The notes under the pieces were generated by a model. That model saw nothing but the letters and a program-made list of their open reading frames with translations, was not told the origin of the DNA and did not search any database. From Flavobacterium crocinum (GTDB taxonomy: Bacteria > Bacteroidota > Bacteroidia > Flavobacteriales > Flavobacteriaceae), in NCBI RefSeq assembly GCF_003122385.1, contig NZ_CP029255.1:1674001-1738000 (forward strand): a DNA stretch of 64,000 nt, given 5' to 3'. Shown here in pieces: positions 53,456 to 61,727 of the stretch (positions are counted from its first letter, which is position 1; every line of letters begins with the position of its first letter). The position numbers were made by a program, and so were the translations under genes.

Positions 53456-54008
53456 TAGAATACTTTCAGTAACAGCAATTTTGCTTAGTTTAACGGTTAT
53501 AAGCTGTAAAAATGATGTTCTGCCCAAACCGGCAAGTTTTCTGCGATTGGATTATCCGGAAGCGAAATATGTGAATTTTGAAAATAGTTGTCCGTTTGCT
53601 TTTCAAATGAATGAGGATGCGATTATTAAAGGCGAAAAAGAATGCAGTTTTGCTATTACTTATCCAAAAATGAAAGCGACTATTTATTTGACCTATAAGC
53701 CAGTAAATGGCAATATAGATAAATTGTTGAGAGATGCTCAAAAGTTAACTTATGAGCATGTTATAAAAGCTGATGATATTTTGGAACAGCCTTATATAAA
53801 TCAGCAGAAAAAAGTTTATGGTATGTTTTATCAGGTAGATGGAAATGCGGCTACAAATTCTCAGTTTTATGTTACCGACAGTACAAAACACTTTTTAATT
53901 GGTTCTATGTATTTTTATGCAAAACCAAATTTTGATTCGATTATGCCGGCCGCGAGTTATGTTAAGAACGATATGCAGCGTTTGATGGAAACATTGAAAT
54001 GGAAATAA
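53448..54008 (+). CDS. gldD: Gliding motility lipoprotein GldD
   Basis: This 186-residue lipoprotein has a signal peptide ending in VISC (C20). Mature sequence such as KPASFLRLDYPEAKY and IYLTYKPVNGN matches GldD, which is required for gliding and chitin use in F. johnsoniae. Its ATG overlaps the end of gldE. A terminator follows immediately after the stop. Confidence 0.9.
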   Translation: MFNRILSVTAILLSLTVISCKNDVLPKPASFLRLDYPEAKYVNFENSCPFAFQMNEDAIIKGEKECSFAITYPKMKATIYLTYKPVNGNIDKLLRDAQKLTYEHVIKADDILEQPYINQQKKVYGMFYQVDGNAATNSQFYVTDSTKHFLIGSMYFYAKPNFDSIMPAASYVKNDMQRLMETLKWK

Positions 54009-54013
54009 AAAAT

Positions 54014-54050
54014 AAAAGGGCTGTTTTAAAAATTGAAATAGCCCTTTTTT
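54014..54050 (+). terminator. Terminator after gldD
   Basis: AAAAGGGCTGTTTT pairs with AAATAGCCCTTTTTT. A near-identical hairpin lies at 54277-54314. Confidence 0.85.
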
Positions 54051-54083
54051 ATTGCAATTGTTTATGTTTTAATCTTGAACTTT

Positions 54084-54260
54084 CATTCCGTAGGAATGTT
54101 TCGTTGGTAGAAGAAAAATATAACCAGATGTATTTACGTTCCATAGGAACGTTTGACATGCAATTTTCAGAAAAAACAATTTAAAAATCATACGTTCCTA
54201 CGGAACGTAAAATCTGGATGATAATATAATTTTCTACCGACGAAATGTTCCAACGGAACA
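54084..54260 (+). repeat. Large inverted repeat made of four small palindromes
   Basis: The palindromes CATTCCGTAGGAATG (54084-54098), ACGTTCCATAGGAACGT (54136-54152), ACGTTCCTACGGAACGT (54192-54208) and TGTTCCAACGGAACA (54246-54260) lie in order. The left pair with its spacer (GTTTCGTTGGTAGAA, AACCAGAT) is the reverse complement, with changes, of the right pair. It fills most of the 324-base gap between gldD and the next gene. Confidence 0.8.
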
Positions 54261-54276
54261 ATGTAGAATAAAAATA

Positions 54277-54314
54277 AAAACGGCTGTTTCAAAAATTGAA
54301 ATAGCCGTTTTTTA
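54277..54314 (-). terminator. Second copy of the gldD-type terminator
   Basis: AAAAACGGCTGTTTC pairs with GAAATAGCCGTTTTTT, sharing the loop with the hairpin at 54014. It can end transcription of the heavy-metal-domain gene from the right. Confidence 0.8.
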
Positions 54315-54332
54315 TTTCGTTGAATTTTAAAT

Positions 54333-54710
54333 TTAAGATTTAAAATTCGAAACTTTATATGTTTTTCCATCTCCAGTTTCCTGAACCACTTTTGTTAAAG
54401 ATTCTGAGTTTTGGATGGTTTTATCAAAACTTACTGTTGCTGTTTTTTTATCAAAATCAACTGTTGCTTTTTCAACTCCGTCAAGATTGGCTAATTCTTC
54501 TTCGATTGTTTTAGCACATCCAACAGCACAAGTCATTCCGTCGATTGTAAAACTTGCTGTTTGTAAATTTTCTGCAGCAATTGGTTTATGTTCTTTTGGA
54601 GCGCTTTTTTCTGCATTTACAACCTGAAGACTTTTGTCTTCTTCTTTTTTGCAGCCAACGAATACCAAACCAGCGATTGTTGCGGCGATTAAGATTTTTG
54701 AAATTTTCAT
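54333..54710 (-). CDS. Heavy-metal-associated domain lipoprotein
   Basis: This 125-residue protein has a lipoprotein signal (FVGC, C20), a lysine-rich linker and one HMA domain (about residues 52-122). The metal motif is GMTCAVGC (C61, C65), with three residues between the cysteines rather than the usual two. It may carry copper or another soft metal in the envelope. No metal ATPase or efflux gene is adjacent. Confidence 0.82.
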   Translation of the reverse strand: MKISKILIAATIAGLVFVGCKKEEDKSLQVVNAEKSAPKEHKPIAAENLQTASFTIDGMTCAVGCAKTIEEELANLDGVEKATVDFDKKTATVSFDKTIQNSESLTKVVQETGDGKTYKVSNFKS

Positions 54711-54811
54711 TATATATAAATTTTAAATTGCTAATTAATTGGTTGCAAAATTAATAAAAAGAGCGCCGTTAGTTCGTAAAATAATTACAAATTTGCAGTA
54801 AAACTTGATCT

Positions 54812-55678
54812 ATGGATACAAAACAGTTAAAATGGCTGTACTTAGGGATTCTTTCTCTTATTTGGGGAAGTTCTTTTATTCTAATAAAAAAGGGATTAAT
54901 TGGTTTGACTGCCATTCAGGTTGGTTCCTTCCGAATCATTTTTGCCGCATTGTTTTTATTGATTTTTGGGTTTAATAGTTTAAGAAAAATTTCCCGCCGT
55001 CAATGGAAGTATGTTGCTATAACTTCATTTTTTGGGACTTTTATGCCGGCTTATCTTTTTGCTATCGCCGAAACCAAAGTAAATAGTTCGATTGTGGCAA
55101 TTTTAAATTCGCTAACGCCTTTAAATACATTAATTTTAGGAATAATAGTTTTTGGAATTCAGTTTCAGAAAAGACAGGTTTTAGGAGTTTTTATCGGTCT
55201 TGTTGGTTGTTTACTATTGGTTTTAAGTGGAGATTCTGCTGGCGGAACTCAAAATTATTTGTATGTGTTGTTGGTTGTTATCGCTACACTTAGTTACGCC
55301 ATAAACGTAAATCTTATTAAAAAATATTTACATGACTTAAATTCGATAAGCATTACAACCGGAAACTTTGCGGTGCTTTTTCTGCCTTCATTAATCATTT
55401 TAAGTACAACTGGAATCAGTCAGAAAATACATTTTGCAGAAACGCAACATTCGATATTTTTTGTAATGATTTTGGGAGTTTTAGGAACCGGTATAGCTAA
55501 TATTCTTTTCTTTAAACTGATTCAGATGTCATCTCCGGTTTTCGCAACATCGGTAACGTATTTGATTCCAATCGTTGCTTTTTTCTGGGGATTATTAGAT
55601 AATGAAATGTTGACGCCAATTCAGTCGGTAGGTGCATTTATTATTTTGATTGGGGTTTATTTGTCGGCTAAGAAATGA
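54812..55678 (+). CDS. EamA/DMT superfamily transporter
   Basis: This 288-residue protein has ten hydrophobic helices in two EamA repeats. The first starts LGILSLIWGSSFILIKKGL and the second YVLLVVIATLSYAINVNL. Members export metabolites such as amino acids or drugs; the substrate is unknown. It is read from its own transcript, divergent from the HMA gene. A heptad array follows the stop. Confidence 0.85.
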   Translation: MDTKQLKWLYLGILSLIWGSSFILIKKGLIGLTAIQVGSFRIIFAALFLLIFGFNSLRKISRRQWKYVAITSFFGTFMPAYLFAIAETKVNSSIVAILNSLTPLNTLILGIIVFGIQFQKRQVLGVFIGLVGCLLLVLSGDSAGGTQNYLYVLLVVIATLSYAINVNLIKKYLHDLNSISITTGNFAVLFLPSLIILSTTGISQKIHFAETQHSIFFVMILGVLGTGIANILFFKLIQMSSPVFATSVTYLIPIVAFFWGLLDNEMLTPIQSVGAFIILIGVYLSAKK

Positions 55679-55683
55679 TTTGA

Positions 55684-55711
55684 AGTTATGAGTTTTAGGT
55701 TATGAGTTATG
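55684..55711 (+). repeat. Short heptad array (AGTTATG)
   Basis: AGTTATG, AGTTTTA, GGTTATG, AGTTATG in phase. The unit is the complement of the ACTCATA unit seen near 49864. Confidence 0.6.
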
Positions 55712-55740
55712 GGGACGAAGGTACATTGTTAATAAAAAAA

Positions 55741-55771
55741 GCTTTGTCAAAGTTTTAAACTTTGACAAAGC
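55741..55771 (+). repeat. 31-nt palindrome, TTTGTCAAAGTTT type, copy 1
   Basis: GCTTTGTCAAAGTTT, one base, and its perfect complement. A second member of the family is at 61641-61671. It could also end transcription of the M16 genes. Confidence 0.8.
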
Positions 55772-55785
55772 CTATGAGAAAAAAA

Positions 55786-55826
55786 CTTAGCATCTTAGTG
55801 TCTCAGAACCTTAGCGTCTCAGTATC
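55786..55826 (+). repeat. CTTAGNNN array after the M16 genes
   Basis: CTTAGCAT, CTTAGTGT, CTCAGAAC, CTTAGCGT, CTCAGTAT in one 8-bp phase, ending one base before the M16 stop codon at 55828. Confidence 0.7.
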
Positions 55827-55827
55827 T

Positions 55828-57876
55828 TTAAAGAAAATCTGCATCAGAAACACCTTCATTAATTTTAATATCAGACATTTTGATATCTAATTCAAAACCA
55901 ACATTCTGAACTAAATTAAAAGGAACTTTGACGCCTTTTACTTCTTTATAATCATTGAAATTAGTGATTTGAGTTGCTGATTTTCCGCCTTGTTCGCGAA
56001 CTTTTGATTCCGCTGTTTTTAAACCGGATTTAACATCATAATAATAAGTTGTTTTGCCGTCTTTGATAACGTAGGCATCACTTCCGTTAACAGGTTCAAT
56101 TCCCTCTACTTTCAGGTCAGTTCTTTTTGCAAGTTGTAATTCTTCAAAAGGAGCGGCACTTGCTTTCATTTCTACTAAATCATCACCTTCAAGATTTTTT
56201 CTTTGACCTTGTTGTTCGATGTATGCAGTTTTGCCGTTTACAACCTGTTTCATCAAATTCATAGTTCCCATAGAAAGTGAAACCATCATTTTACCTTTAG
56301 CATCTAATTTCGAAACAAAAGTTAGTGGAGTGGGAGCCTGCGGAATAGTTGTTGATCCATTCATATAAAGAGTTTTTACTGCTGTAACCGCTTTTTCTCC
56401 TCCAATTGCTTTGATGTAATTTTCGAAAACAGTTTTGGCTGTAATATCTTTCGGAGCTTCTTTTTTAGTTGAAGGTTTTTCAACAGGATTTCCGTATTTG
56501 TCAAAATAGGATATCGGAATTTGAAGTTTTTCCAGAGCGGTAAGAACATCAGAACCTTTTCCTACAATTACAATTCGCATGTTGTCCAGTAAAAAGTATT
56601 TATTGGCAACACGGTAAATATCATCGGCAGTAACATTATTGATGGTCTGAATGTATTTTTCGTAGAAATCAGCTGGTAGTTTTTCTGTTTCAATGTTTAA
56701 TGCATAACGGGCAACAGCCTGTGGTTTTTCAACCTGCATTACAAATCTTCCAATATAACCAGCTTTTACATTTCTTAAAACTTCAGGATCGACTCTTTCG
56801 GTGCGGATTCTTTTAATTTCTTTAATAAACTGAACAACTGCACTATCTGTAACGGTATTTCTAACGGCTGAATTAGCTTTAAATTTAGTTACATATTTTC
56901 CGCTTCCAATGCTTGAGCTTGCACCGTATGTCCAGGCATGTTGCTCGCGTAAATTCATGTTTAAATAACTGTTGAAGTCGCCTCCTAAAATTTGATTTGC
57001 AATAACTGCGGGGAAGAAATCAGGATCGCTCATTTTTAAATTCACAGTATTTACCAATGAAATTTCAGACTGAACTGCATTTGGAACATCTACAAAATCA
57101 ATTTGTAATTTTGATGGGTTAGCAGGGTCAGGATAGGAATTTTTTGTTACGCTTTGTTTTTTCCATTTGCTGAATAGTTTTTCAACTGCTGATTTTGCTT
57201 CTTTAAATTTAATGTCGCCAATAACCACTAAATAAGCATTTTCAGGAACAAAATGAATGTTATAGTTGTTTTGAACATCTTCTAATGTTACGTTTTTTAC
57301 TGTTTCTTCAGAAAGATATTCTCCGTTTGGATGGTTTTTTCCAAATGCTAAAACATCAACAACACGGTTTGAAATTGCAGGAACGCTTTTTTCGTCTGCT
57401 TTAAGTCCTTCGAGTAGTTTTGCTTTTTCTTTGTCAAATTCAGTTTGAGTGAAATTTGGCTGTAAAGCACCTTCTGCCAAAAGCTCTAAAACTCGTCCGG
57501 AATATTTAGACAATGCACTGGCATAAGCACCCTGAGAAGTAAAGTTGATACTGGCTCCGTAAAAGTCAATTTCTTCATTAAAAGCTTCTTTGGTTGTTTT
57601 TTTAGTTCCATTTCCGATTAAGCTGCTGGTCAATTCATCAACACCTTTTTTATTGCCTTCAGTAAATGGTGGATTATCTAAGGTAAGTGTGAAACTTACT
57701 CTTGGTAATTTATGATTTTCAACAATCAAAACTTTCATGCCGTTTGCCAAAACAAAAGTCTGCGGTTTTTTGATGTTGACTACTGGGGCGTTTCCTGGTT
57801 TGGGTTGTGGACGATCTTGTGCTTGCATAATTCCAGTTAGGAATAAAAAGATTAAAAAAGTATATATTTTTTTCAT
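55828..57876 (-). CDS. M16 family protein, non-catalytic subunit with extra C-terminal domain
   Basis: This 682-residue exported protein (signal peptide ending LTGIMQAQ) carries two M16-like domains (about residues 35-460) without the zinc-binding HxxEH. The matching place reads GVDELTSSLIGNG. It therefore probably pairs with the active subunit encoded upstream. About 200 further residues (from TAKTVFENYIKAIGGEKAV) resemble LolA-like lipoprotein-binding folds, an addition not seen in simple M16 partners. It is 12 bases downstream of the catalytic gene. Confidence 0.85.
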   Translation of the reverse strand: MKKIYTFLIFLFLTGIMQAQDRPQPKPGNAPVVNIKKPQTFVLANGMKVLIVENHKLPRVSFTLTLDNPPFTEGNKKGVDELTSSLIGNGTKKTTKEAFNEEIDFYGASINFTSQGAYASALSKYSGRVLELLAEGALQPNFTQTEFDKEKAKLLEGLKADEKSVPAISNRVVDVLAFGKNHPNGEYLSEETVKNVTLEDVQNNYNIHFVPENAYLVVIGDIKFKEAKSAVEKLFSKWKKQSVTKNSYPDPANPSKLQIDFVDVPNAVQSEISLVNTVNLKMSDPDFFPAVIANQILGGDFNSYLNMNLREQHAWTYGASSSIGSGKYVTKFKANSAVRNTVTDSAVVQFIKEIKRIRTERVDPEVLRNVKAGYIGRFVMQVEKPQAVARYALNIETEKLPADFYEKYIQTINNVTADDIYRVANKYFLLDNMRIVIVGKGSDVLTALEKLQIPISYFDKYGNPVEKPSTKKEAPKDITAKTVFENYIKAIGGEKAVTAVKTLYMNGSTTIPQAPTPLTFVSKLDAKGKMMVSLSMGTMNLMKQVVNGKTAYIEQQGQRKNLEGDDLVEMKASAAPFEELQLAKRTDLKVEGIEPVNGSDAYVIKDGKTTYYYDVKSGLKTAESKVREQGGKSATQITNFNDYKEVKGVKVPFNLVQNVGFELDIKMSDIKINEGVSDADFL

Positions 57877-57888
57877 GATTCGATATTC

Positions 57889-59211
57889 TTAGTTTTGAGA
57901 TTTAGGCGTCGGAATATAATCTAAAATTAAGCGCTGATTTGGATTCAAATATTTTCTGGCAACTTCTCTAATTTCTTCTCTTGTTATAGAATGATAAATG
58001 TCGATTTCTGTATTAATTAAATTTACATCACCATATAAGAGATAATAAGAAGCCAGGTTTTCTGCAATTCCTTCAACACTTGCGTTAGCATTCACATAAT
58101 TATTATCGAATTTGTTTTGTAGTTTTTCATAATCTTTTTCAGAAATAAGATCGGTTTGGATTTTTACAATTTCTTCGTCTATTTCTTTTAAGATATCAGC
58201 GGTTGTGTTGGGTGCCATTGGTAAACCGTATAAAATGTAGGTTCCATAATCTTCCTGACTAAATCCAACAGCTCCAATTTGTAGTGCCATTTTTTTGTCG
58301 TCAACGATTTTTTTGTAAAGTTTAGAACTTTTCCCATCGCTTAAATAAGAAGAAATTAAATCTAAAACACGAGCATCTCTGGTTTTCATTGAAGGTGTTC
58401 TGTACGAAGCCACAATCATTGGTATCTGAATGTTGGGATCTTCGTAAGTAGCTTTAATGGTCTGTGTGATTGGCTCTTCGGTAAAAGTTTGTTTTTTAAC
58501 TTCTTCGCCTCTCGGAATTGGCCCGAAGTATTTCTGAATCCATTCTTTTGTTTTTGTTTTTTCGAAATCTCCGGCAACAACTAAAACAGCATTGTTTGGA
58601 GTGTAGAACTTTTTATTAAAAGCCTGGAATTCTTCAAGAGTTGCTGCGTCCAGGTCTTTCATAGACCCAATAGTTGTCCATCTGTAAGGGTGATTTTTGA
58701 ACATGTTTTTCTTAACCTCCGCCAGAATATTTCCATACGGCTGATTATCATAACGCATTCTTTTTTCTTCTTTTACAACTTCATTTTGAGTATCTACACC
58801 AACCTTATTGATAATAGGATGCATTAATCTTTCAGATTCCATCCATAATCCAAGTTCCAGACTGTTAGAAGGGAAAACTTCGTAGTAATACGTTCTGTCG
58901 TCAGATGTGTTGGCATTATTAACACCTCCGTTTGCGGTAACGATTTTCATCCACTCACCACGTTTGATATTTTGTGTTCCTTCAAATAATAAGTGTTCAA
59001 AGAAATGTGCGAATCCCGTTCTGTCAGGACGTTCGTCTTTTGATCCAACATGATACATTACTGATGTAATGACAACAGGAGCAGAAGGATCATTGTGCAG
59101 AATAACATGCAATCCATTATCTAAATTATATTCTTCAAAAGCTACTTTTTGAGCATGAGCTACTCCGCCAAGCATTAATGCAGCACTTAACATCATTATT
59201 GATTTTTTCAT
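57889..59211 (-). CDS. M16 family zinc peptidase, catalytic subunit
   Basis: This 440-residue exported peptidase has a signal peptide ending GGVAHAQ. The inverted zinc motif HFFEH (H69, E72, H73) lies in FAHFFEHLLFEGT. The distal glutamate lies in NEVVKEEKRMR about 70 residues later. It resembles pitrilysin-like periplasmic peptidases that act as two-gene heterodimers, with the non-catalytic partner encoded just downstream. Substrates are probably small peptides. Confidence 0.9.
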   Translation of the reverse strand: MKKSIMMLSAALMLGGVAHAQKVAFEEYNLDNGLHVILHNDPSAPVVITSVMYHVGSKDERPDRTGFAHFFEHLLFEGTQNIKRGEWMKIVTANGGVNNANTSDDRTYYYEVFPSNSLELGLWMESERLMHPIINKVGVDTQNEVVKEEKRMRYDNQPYGNILAEVKKNMFKNHPYRWTTIGSMKDLDAATLEEFQAFNKKFYTPNNAVLVVAGDFEKTKTKEWIQKYFGPIPRGEEVKKQTFTEEPITQTIKATYEDPNIQIPMIVASYRTPSMKTRDARVLDLISSYLSDGKSSKLYKKIVDDKKMALQIGAVGFSQEDYGTYILYGLPMAPNTTADILKEIDEEIVKIQTDLISEKDYEKLQNKFDNNYVNANASVEGIAENLASYYLLYGDVNLINTEIDIYHSITREEIREVARKYLNPNQRLILDYIPTPKSQN

Positions 59212-59424
59212 AAAGATTAATAATTTTATATATCAAACAAGAGTAGGTAGACCAGAGTTGATTTTAGTTACATCAAAAATAGTTTTTTTTAATTATCAAT
59301 TCCAGTTTTGTTTGTAATTAGATGATATTTTAACAATCTTTTACTTTAAATAAAATGAATTTTTAATTTAAAACGGCTTGATATACAGCGTTTTTTATGA
59401 ATAAAATATTTTTGCTTCTACGGG

Positions 59425-59454
59425 TTGCATAGTAAATTATTAGTTGTATATTTG
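59425..59454 (+). promoter_or_regulatory. Promoter of the rplU-rpmA operon
   Basis: TTG (59425-59427), a 19-base spacer, and TATATTTG (59447-59454) match the consensus. The ATG follows about 30 bases later. Confidence 0.78.
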
Positions 59455-59484
59455 CAACCTTAAAATTCAATAAATCAATTTGAT

Positions 59485-59922
59485 ATGTATGCAATCGTAG
59501 AGATAGCAGGGCAACAATTTAAAGTAAGCAAAGACTTAAAGGTTTATGTTCACCGTTTAGCTAACGAAGAAGGTTCAAAAGTTACTTTTGACAAAGTTCT
59601 TTTATTAGATGATAACGGAAATGTAACTTTAGGCGCCCCAGCTATAGAAGGTGCTTCAGTAGAAGCTAAAGTGTTACAACACTTAAAAGGTGATAAAGTT
59701 ATCGTTTTCAAAAAGAAAAGAAGAAAAGGATACAAAAAAAGAAATGGTCACAGACAATATCTTACACAAATTGTAATTGAAGGTATTTCTGCAGCAGGAG
59801 GAACTAAAAAAGCAGCAGCTAAAAAAGCAGTTGTAGCAGAAGAAGCAGCTACTGAAGAAGTAGAAGCTCCAAAAGCAAAAAAAGCAGCTCCAAAAGCAAA
59901 AAAAGAAGCTACTAAAGAATAA
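59485..59922 (+). CDS. rplU: 50S ribosomal protein L21 with Ala/Lys-rich tail
   Basis: This 145-residue protein has the L21 core in its first 100 residues (MYAIVEIAGQQFKV, KKRRKGYKKRNGHRQ). A C-terminal tail of about 45 residues rich in Ala, Lys and Glu follows, with repeated KKAAPKAKK units. E. coli L21 has 103 residues. It binds 23S rRNA. It is followed after 24 bases by rpmA, the standard order. Confidence 0.95.
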   Translation: MYAIVEIAGQQFKVSKDLKVYVHRLANEEGSKVTFDKVLLLDDNGNVTLGAPAIEGASVEAKVLQHLKGDKVIVFKKKRRKGYKKRNGHRQYLTQIVIEGISAAGGTKKAAAKKAVVAEEAATEEVEAPKAKKAAPKAKKEATKE

Positions 59923-59946
59923 TAACAATATTTAAACTCATACGTC

Positions 59947-60207
59947 ATGGCTCACAAGAAAGGTGTCGGTAGTTCGAAGAATGGTAGAGAATCAGAATCA
60001 AAACGTCTAGGCGTTAAGATTTATGGTGGACAAGCTGCTATTGCTGGAAACATCATCGTTAGACAAAGAGGTTCAAAACACAATCCAGGTGAAAACGTTT
60101 ACATTAGTAAAGATCACACTCTTCACGCAAGAGTTGCTGGAGTTGTTAAGTTCCAAAAGAAAAGAGATAACAAATCTTATGTTTCTATTATCCCATTCGA
60201 GGCATAA
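59947..60207 (+). CDS. rpmA: 50S ribosomal protein L27
   Basis: This 86-residue protein begins [17 protein letters not shown] with the conserved N-terminal tail that reaches the peptidyl transferase centre, and continues with [10 protein letters not shown] and ARVAGVVKF. No pro-sequence needing removal is present. A strong terminator follows. Confidence 0.96.
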
Positions 60208-60231
60208 TAATCACAAAGATTTACTTTTTAT

Positions 60232-60264
60232 AAAAAACCCGTTCTGAAAAGATCGGGTTTTTTG
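60232..60264 (+). terminator. Terminator of rplU-rpmA
   Basis: AAAAAACCCG pairs with CGGGTTTTTT around a short loop, followed by further T residues. Confidence 0.9.
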
Positions 60265-60326
60265 TTTTTAATGATTTTCATAAGACTTTAAAACTTACAT
60301 TTGTTTTGCTTCTTAAATAAAAAAGT

Positions 60327-61622
60327 TTGAAAAAGATCTTATTATTGTTTTTGTTGTGCTGCTTTAGTGCTTATGCAGAAACATCTTCAGAAAATATTGT
60401 AAGTCATTTGAGTTCATTGAATGAAAAACAAAAAAATGTTTTATATGAATTTGAAGTTTTAAAAAGGAATGGTTGTAAAACAGATCAGTTTTGGAAGGAA
60501 AACAAAAATCAGTTTTCAGAACTTGATGCTAAAACAAGAGACGAATTAGCACAGCAGATTTTTGAAAATTCTACTGTTGTTTATAAACCTCAAAAAAACT
60601 CTGCAGTTCAAATTTGGATGCAAACACAATTGTTTACCAATTGGATGTTTTATCTATCTGCCTTTATTGCGATTTGCGCTGTTATTGCCCTTTTTAAAAA
60701 ATACTGGAGTTTGTTAATTGGATTCCTTTTGAAGCGTTTAGAGCCTCTCTTAAGGTATTTATTTTCTCCTTTGTTGCTGACTTGTGAATTGTTGGCGCTA
60801 GGCATTGCTTGTGTTTTTTATGCCGTTACGATTGAAGATTTTGTATTACGAACCGTAATCATTCATTTAGGATTGTTCTTGTTGTGGAGTCAGTCTACAG
60901 CTTTGTTTACCAAAGAATATTGGGTAAAAAAATATATTTTTGAGATCGAAAGTAATTTCTGGGGAAAAGATCCCTGGGAAACCATCAAAACAATATGTCT
61001 GCCGGCTGTGTTGGTAACATTGGCTCTTTCTTATGTTTTGTATAAAGTTCCTGCTGATATTTTTTATAATTATGAAATTGTGATATCAGGAATTGCCTTT
61101 GTATATGCATTACCTTTTTGGCGTTTTGTAGAAAAGTATATTTATCCGGTTTTGTTTCCTTTTAAGAATGAAGGTTACAGGGCAAGAAGTATAAATTCTC
61201 TTGGAGCATGTACAGTGATAGCGCTTATTTTGACGGTTGTTTTGATTTTACAAGGGAATGCTGTTTTTTATAATGTTATTGCCGCATTCATAAGTTTGGA
61301 GATTTTTTCATTTTTGATTTTATCCTCAAAAGAGAATCATAAGTATAATTTAGGTAACTATTATTACTTACAGTTTGTTATCGTTCTTTTTCTCGTTTTG
61401 ACTTTTTTATATAGTTATCAGATACATTCAAACGAAATAATCTGGTTTTCGTTAATTGGAAGCTGTTTCTTTATAATTCTAAAATATCTGGAGATTTTCT
61501 CTTTCTTTTCAAGCTGGAAAAGAGGGAATTCTTGGGCTTGGAAATTGTTGGGACTTGCAGCTTTATTGTGGGTTTTAGGGAAAGGAATTTTGCTTGTTTC
61601 TAAACAATTTTTTACGGTTTAA
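60327..61622 (+). CDS. Hypothetical multi-pass membrane protein
   Basis: I do not recognise this 431-residue protein. It has a signal peptide (ILLLFLLCCFSAYA), a soluble exported part of about 75 residues (SLNEKQKNVLYEFEVLKRNG), and then about ten hydrophobic segments (for example TNWMFYLSAFIAICAVIALF and TVIALILTVVLILQG). The alternation of short loops suggests a transporter or channel. The start is TTG. It lies 63 bases after the rpmA terminator and converges on the AsmA-like gene. Confidence 0.65.
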   Translation: MKKILLLFLLCCFSAYAETSSENIVSHLSSLNEKQKNVLYEFEVLKRNGCKTDQFWKENKNQFSELDAKTRDELAQQIFENSTVVYKPQKNSAVQIWMQTQLFTNWMFYLSAFIAICAVIALFKKYWSLLIGFLLKRLEPLLRYLFSPLLLTCELLALGIACVFYAVTIEDFVLRTVIIHLGLFLLWSQSTALFTKEYWVKKYIFEIESNFWGKDPWETIKTICLPAVLVTLALSYVLYKVPADIFYNYEIVISGIAFVYALPFWRFVEKYIYPVLFPFKNEGYRARSINSLGACTVIALILTVVLILQGNAVFYNVIAAFISLEIFSFLILSSKENHKYNLGNYYYLQFVIVLFLVLTFLYSYQIHSNEIIWFSLIGSCFFIILKYLEIFSFFSSWKRGNSWAWKLLGLAALLWVLGKGILLVSKQFFTV

Positions 61623-61640
61623 TTTATCTTTAAAAGAAAA

Positions 61641-61671
61641 CCTTTGTCAAAGTTCAAAACTTTGACAAAGG
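61641..61671 (+). repeat. 31-nt palindrome, TTTGTCAAAGTT type, copy 2
   Basis: CCTTTGTCAAAGTT, a three-base loop, and the perfect complement. It lies between convergent genes, so it may double as a terminator, although no T run follows. Confidence 0.78.
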
Positions 61672-61727
61672 TCTAGAATTGTTAATTATGTAGAGATTTG
61701 GAATTTGGTACTTCAAATATTTGGAAT

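Noticed and set aside
59683..59928. Minus-strand open frame across the rplU tail
   Set aside because: It arises from the Ala/Lys codon repeats of the L21 tail read backwards and is Phe/Cys/Ser-rich without meaning.
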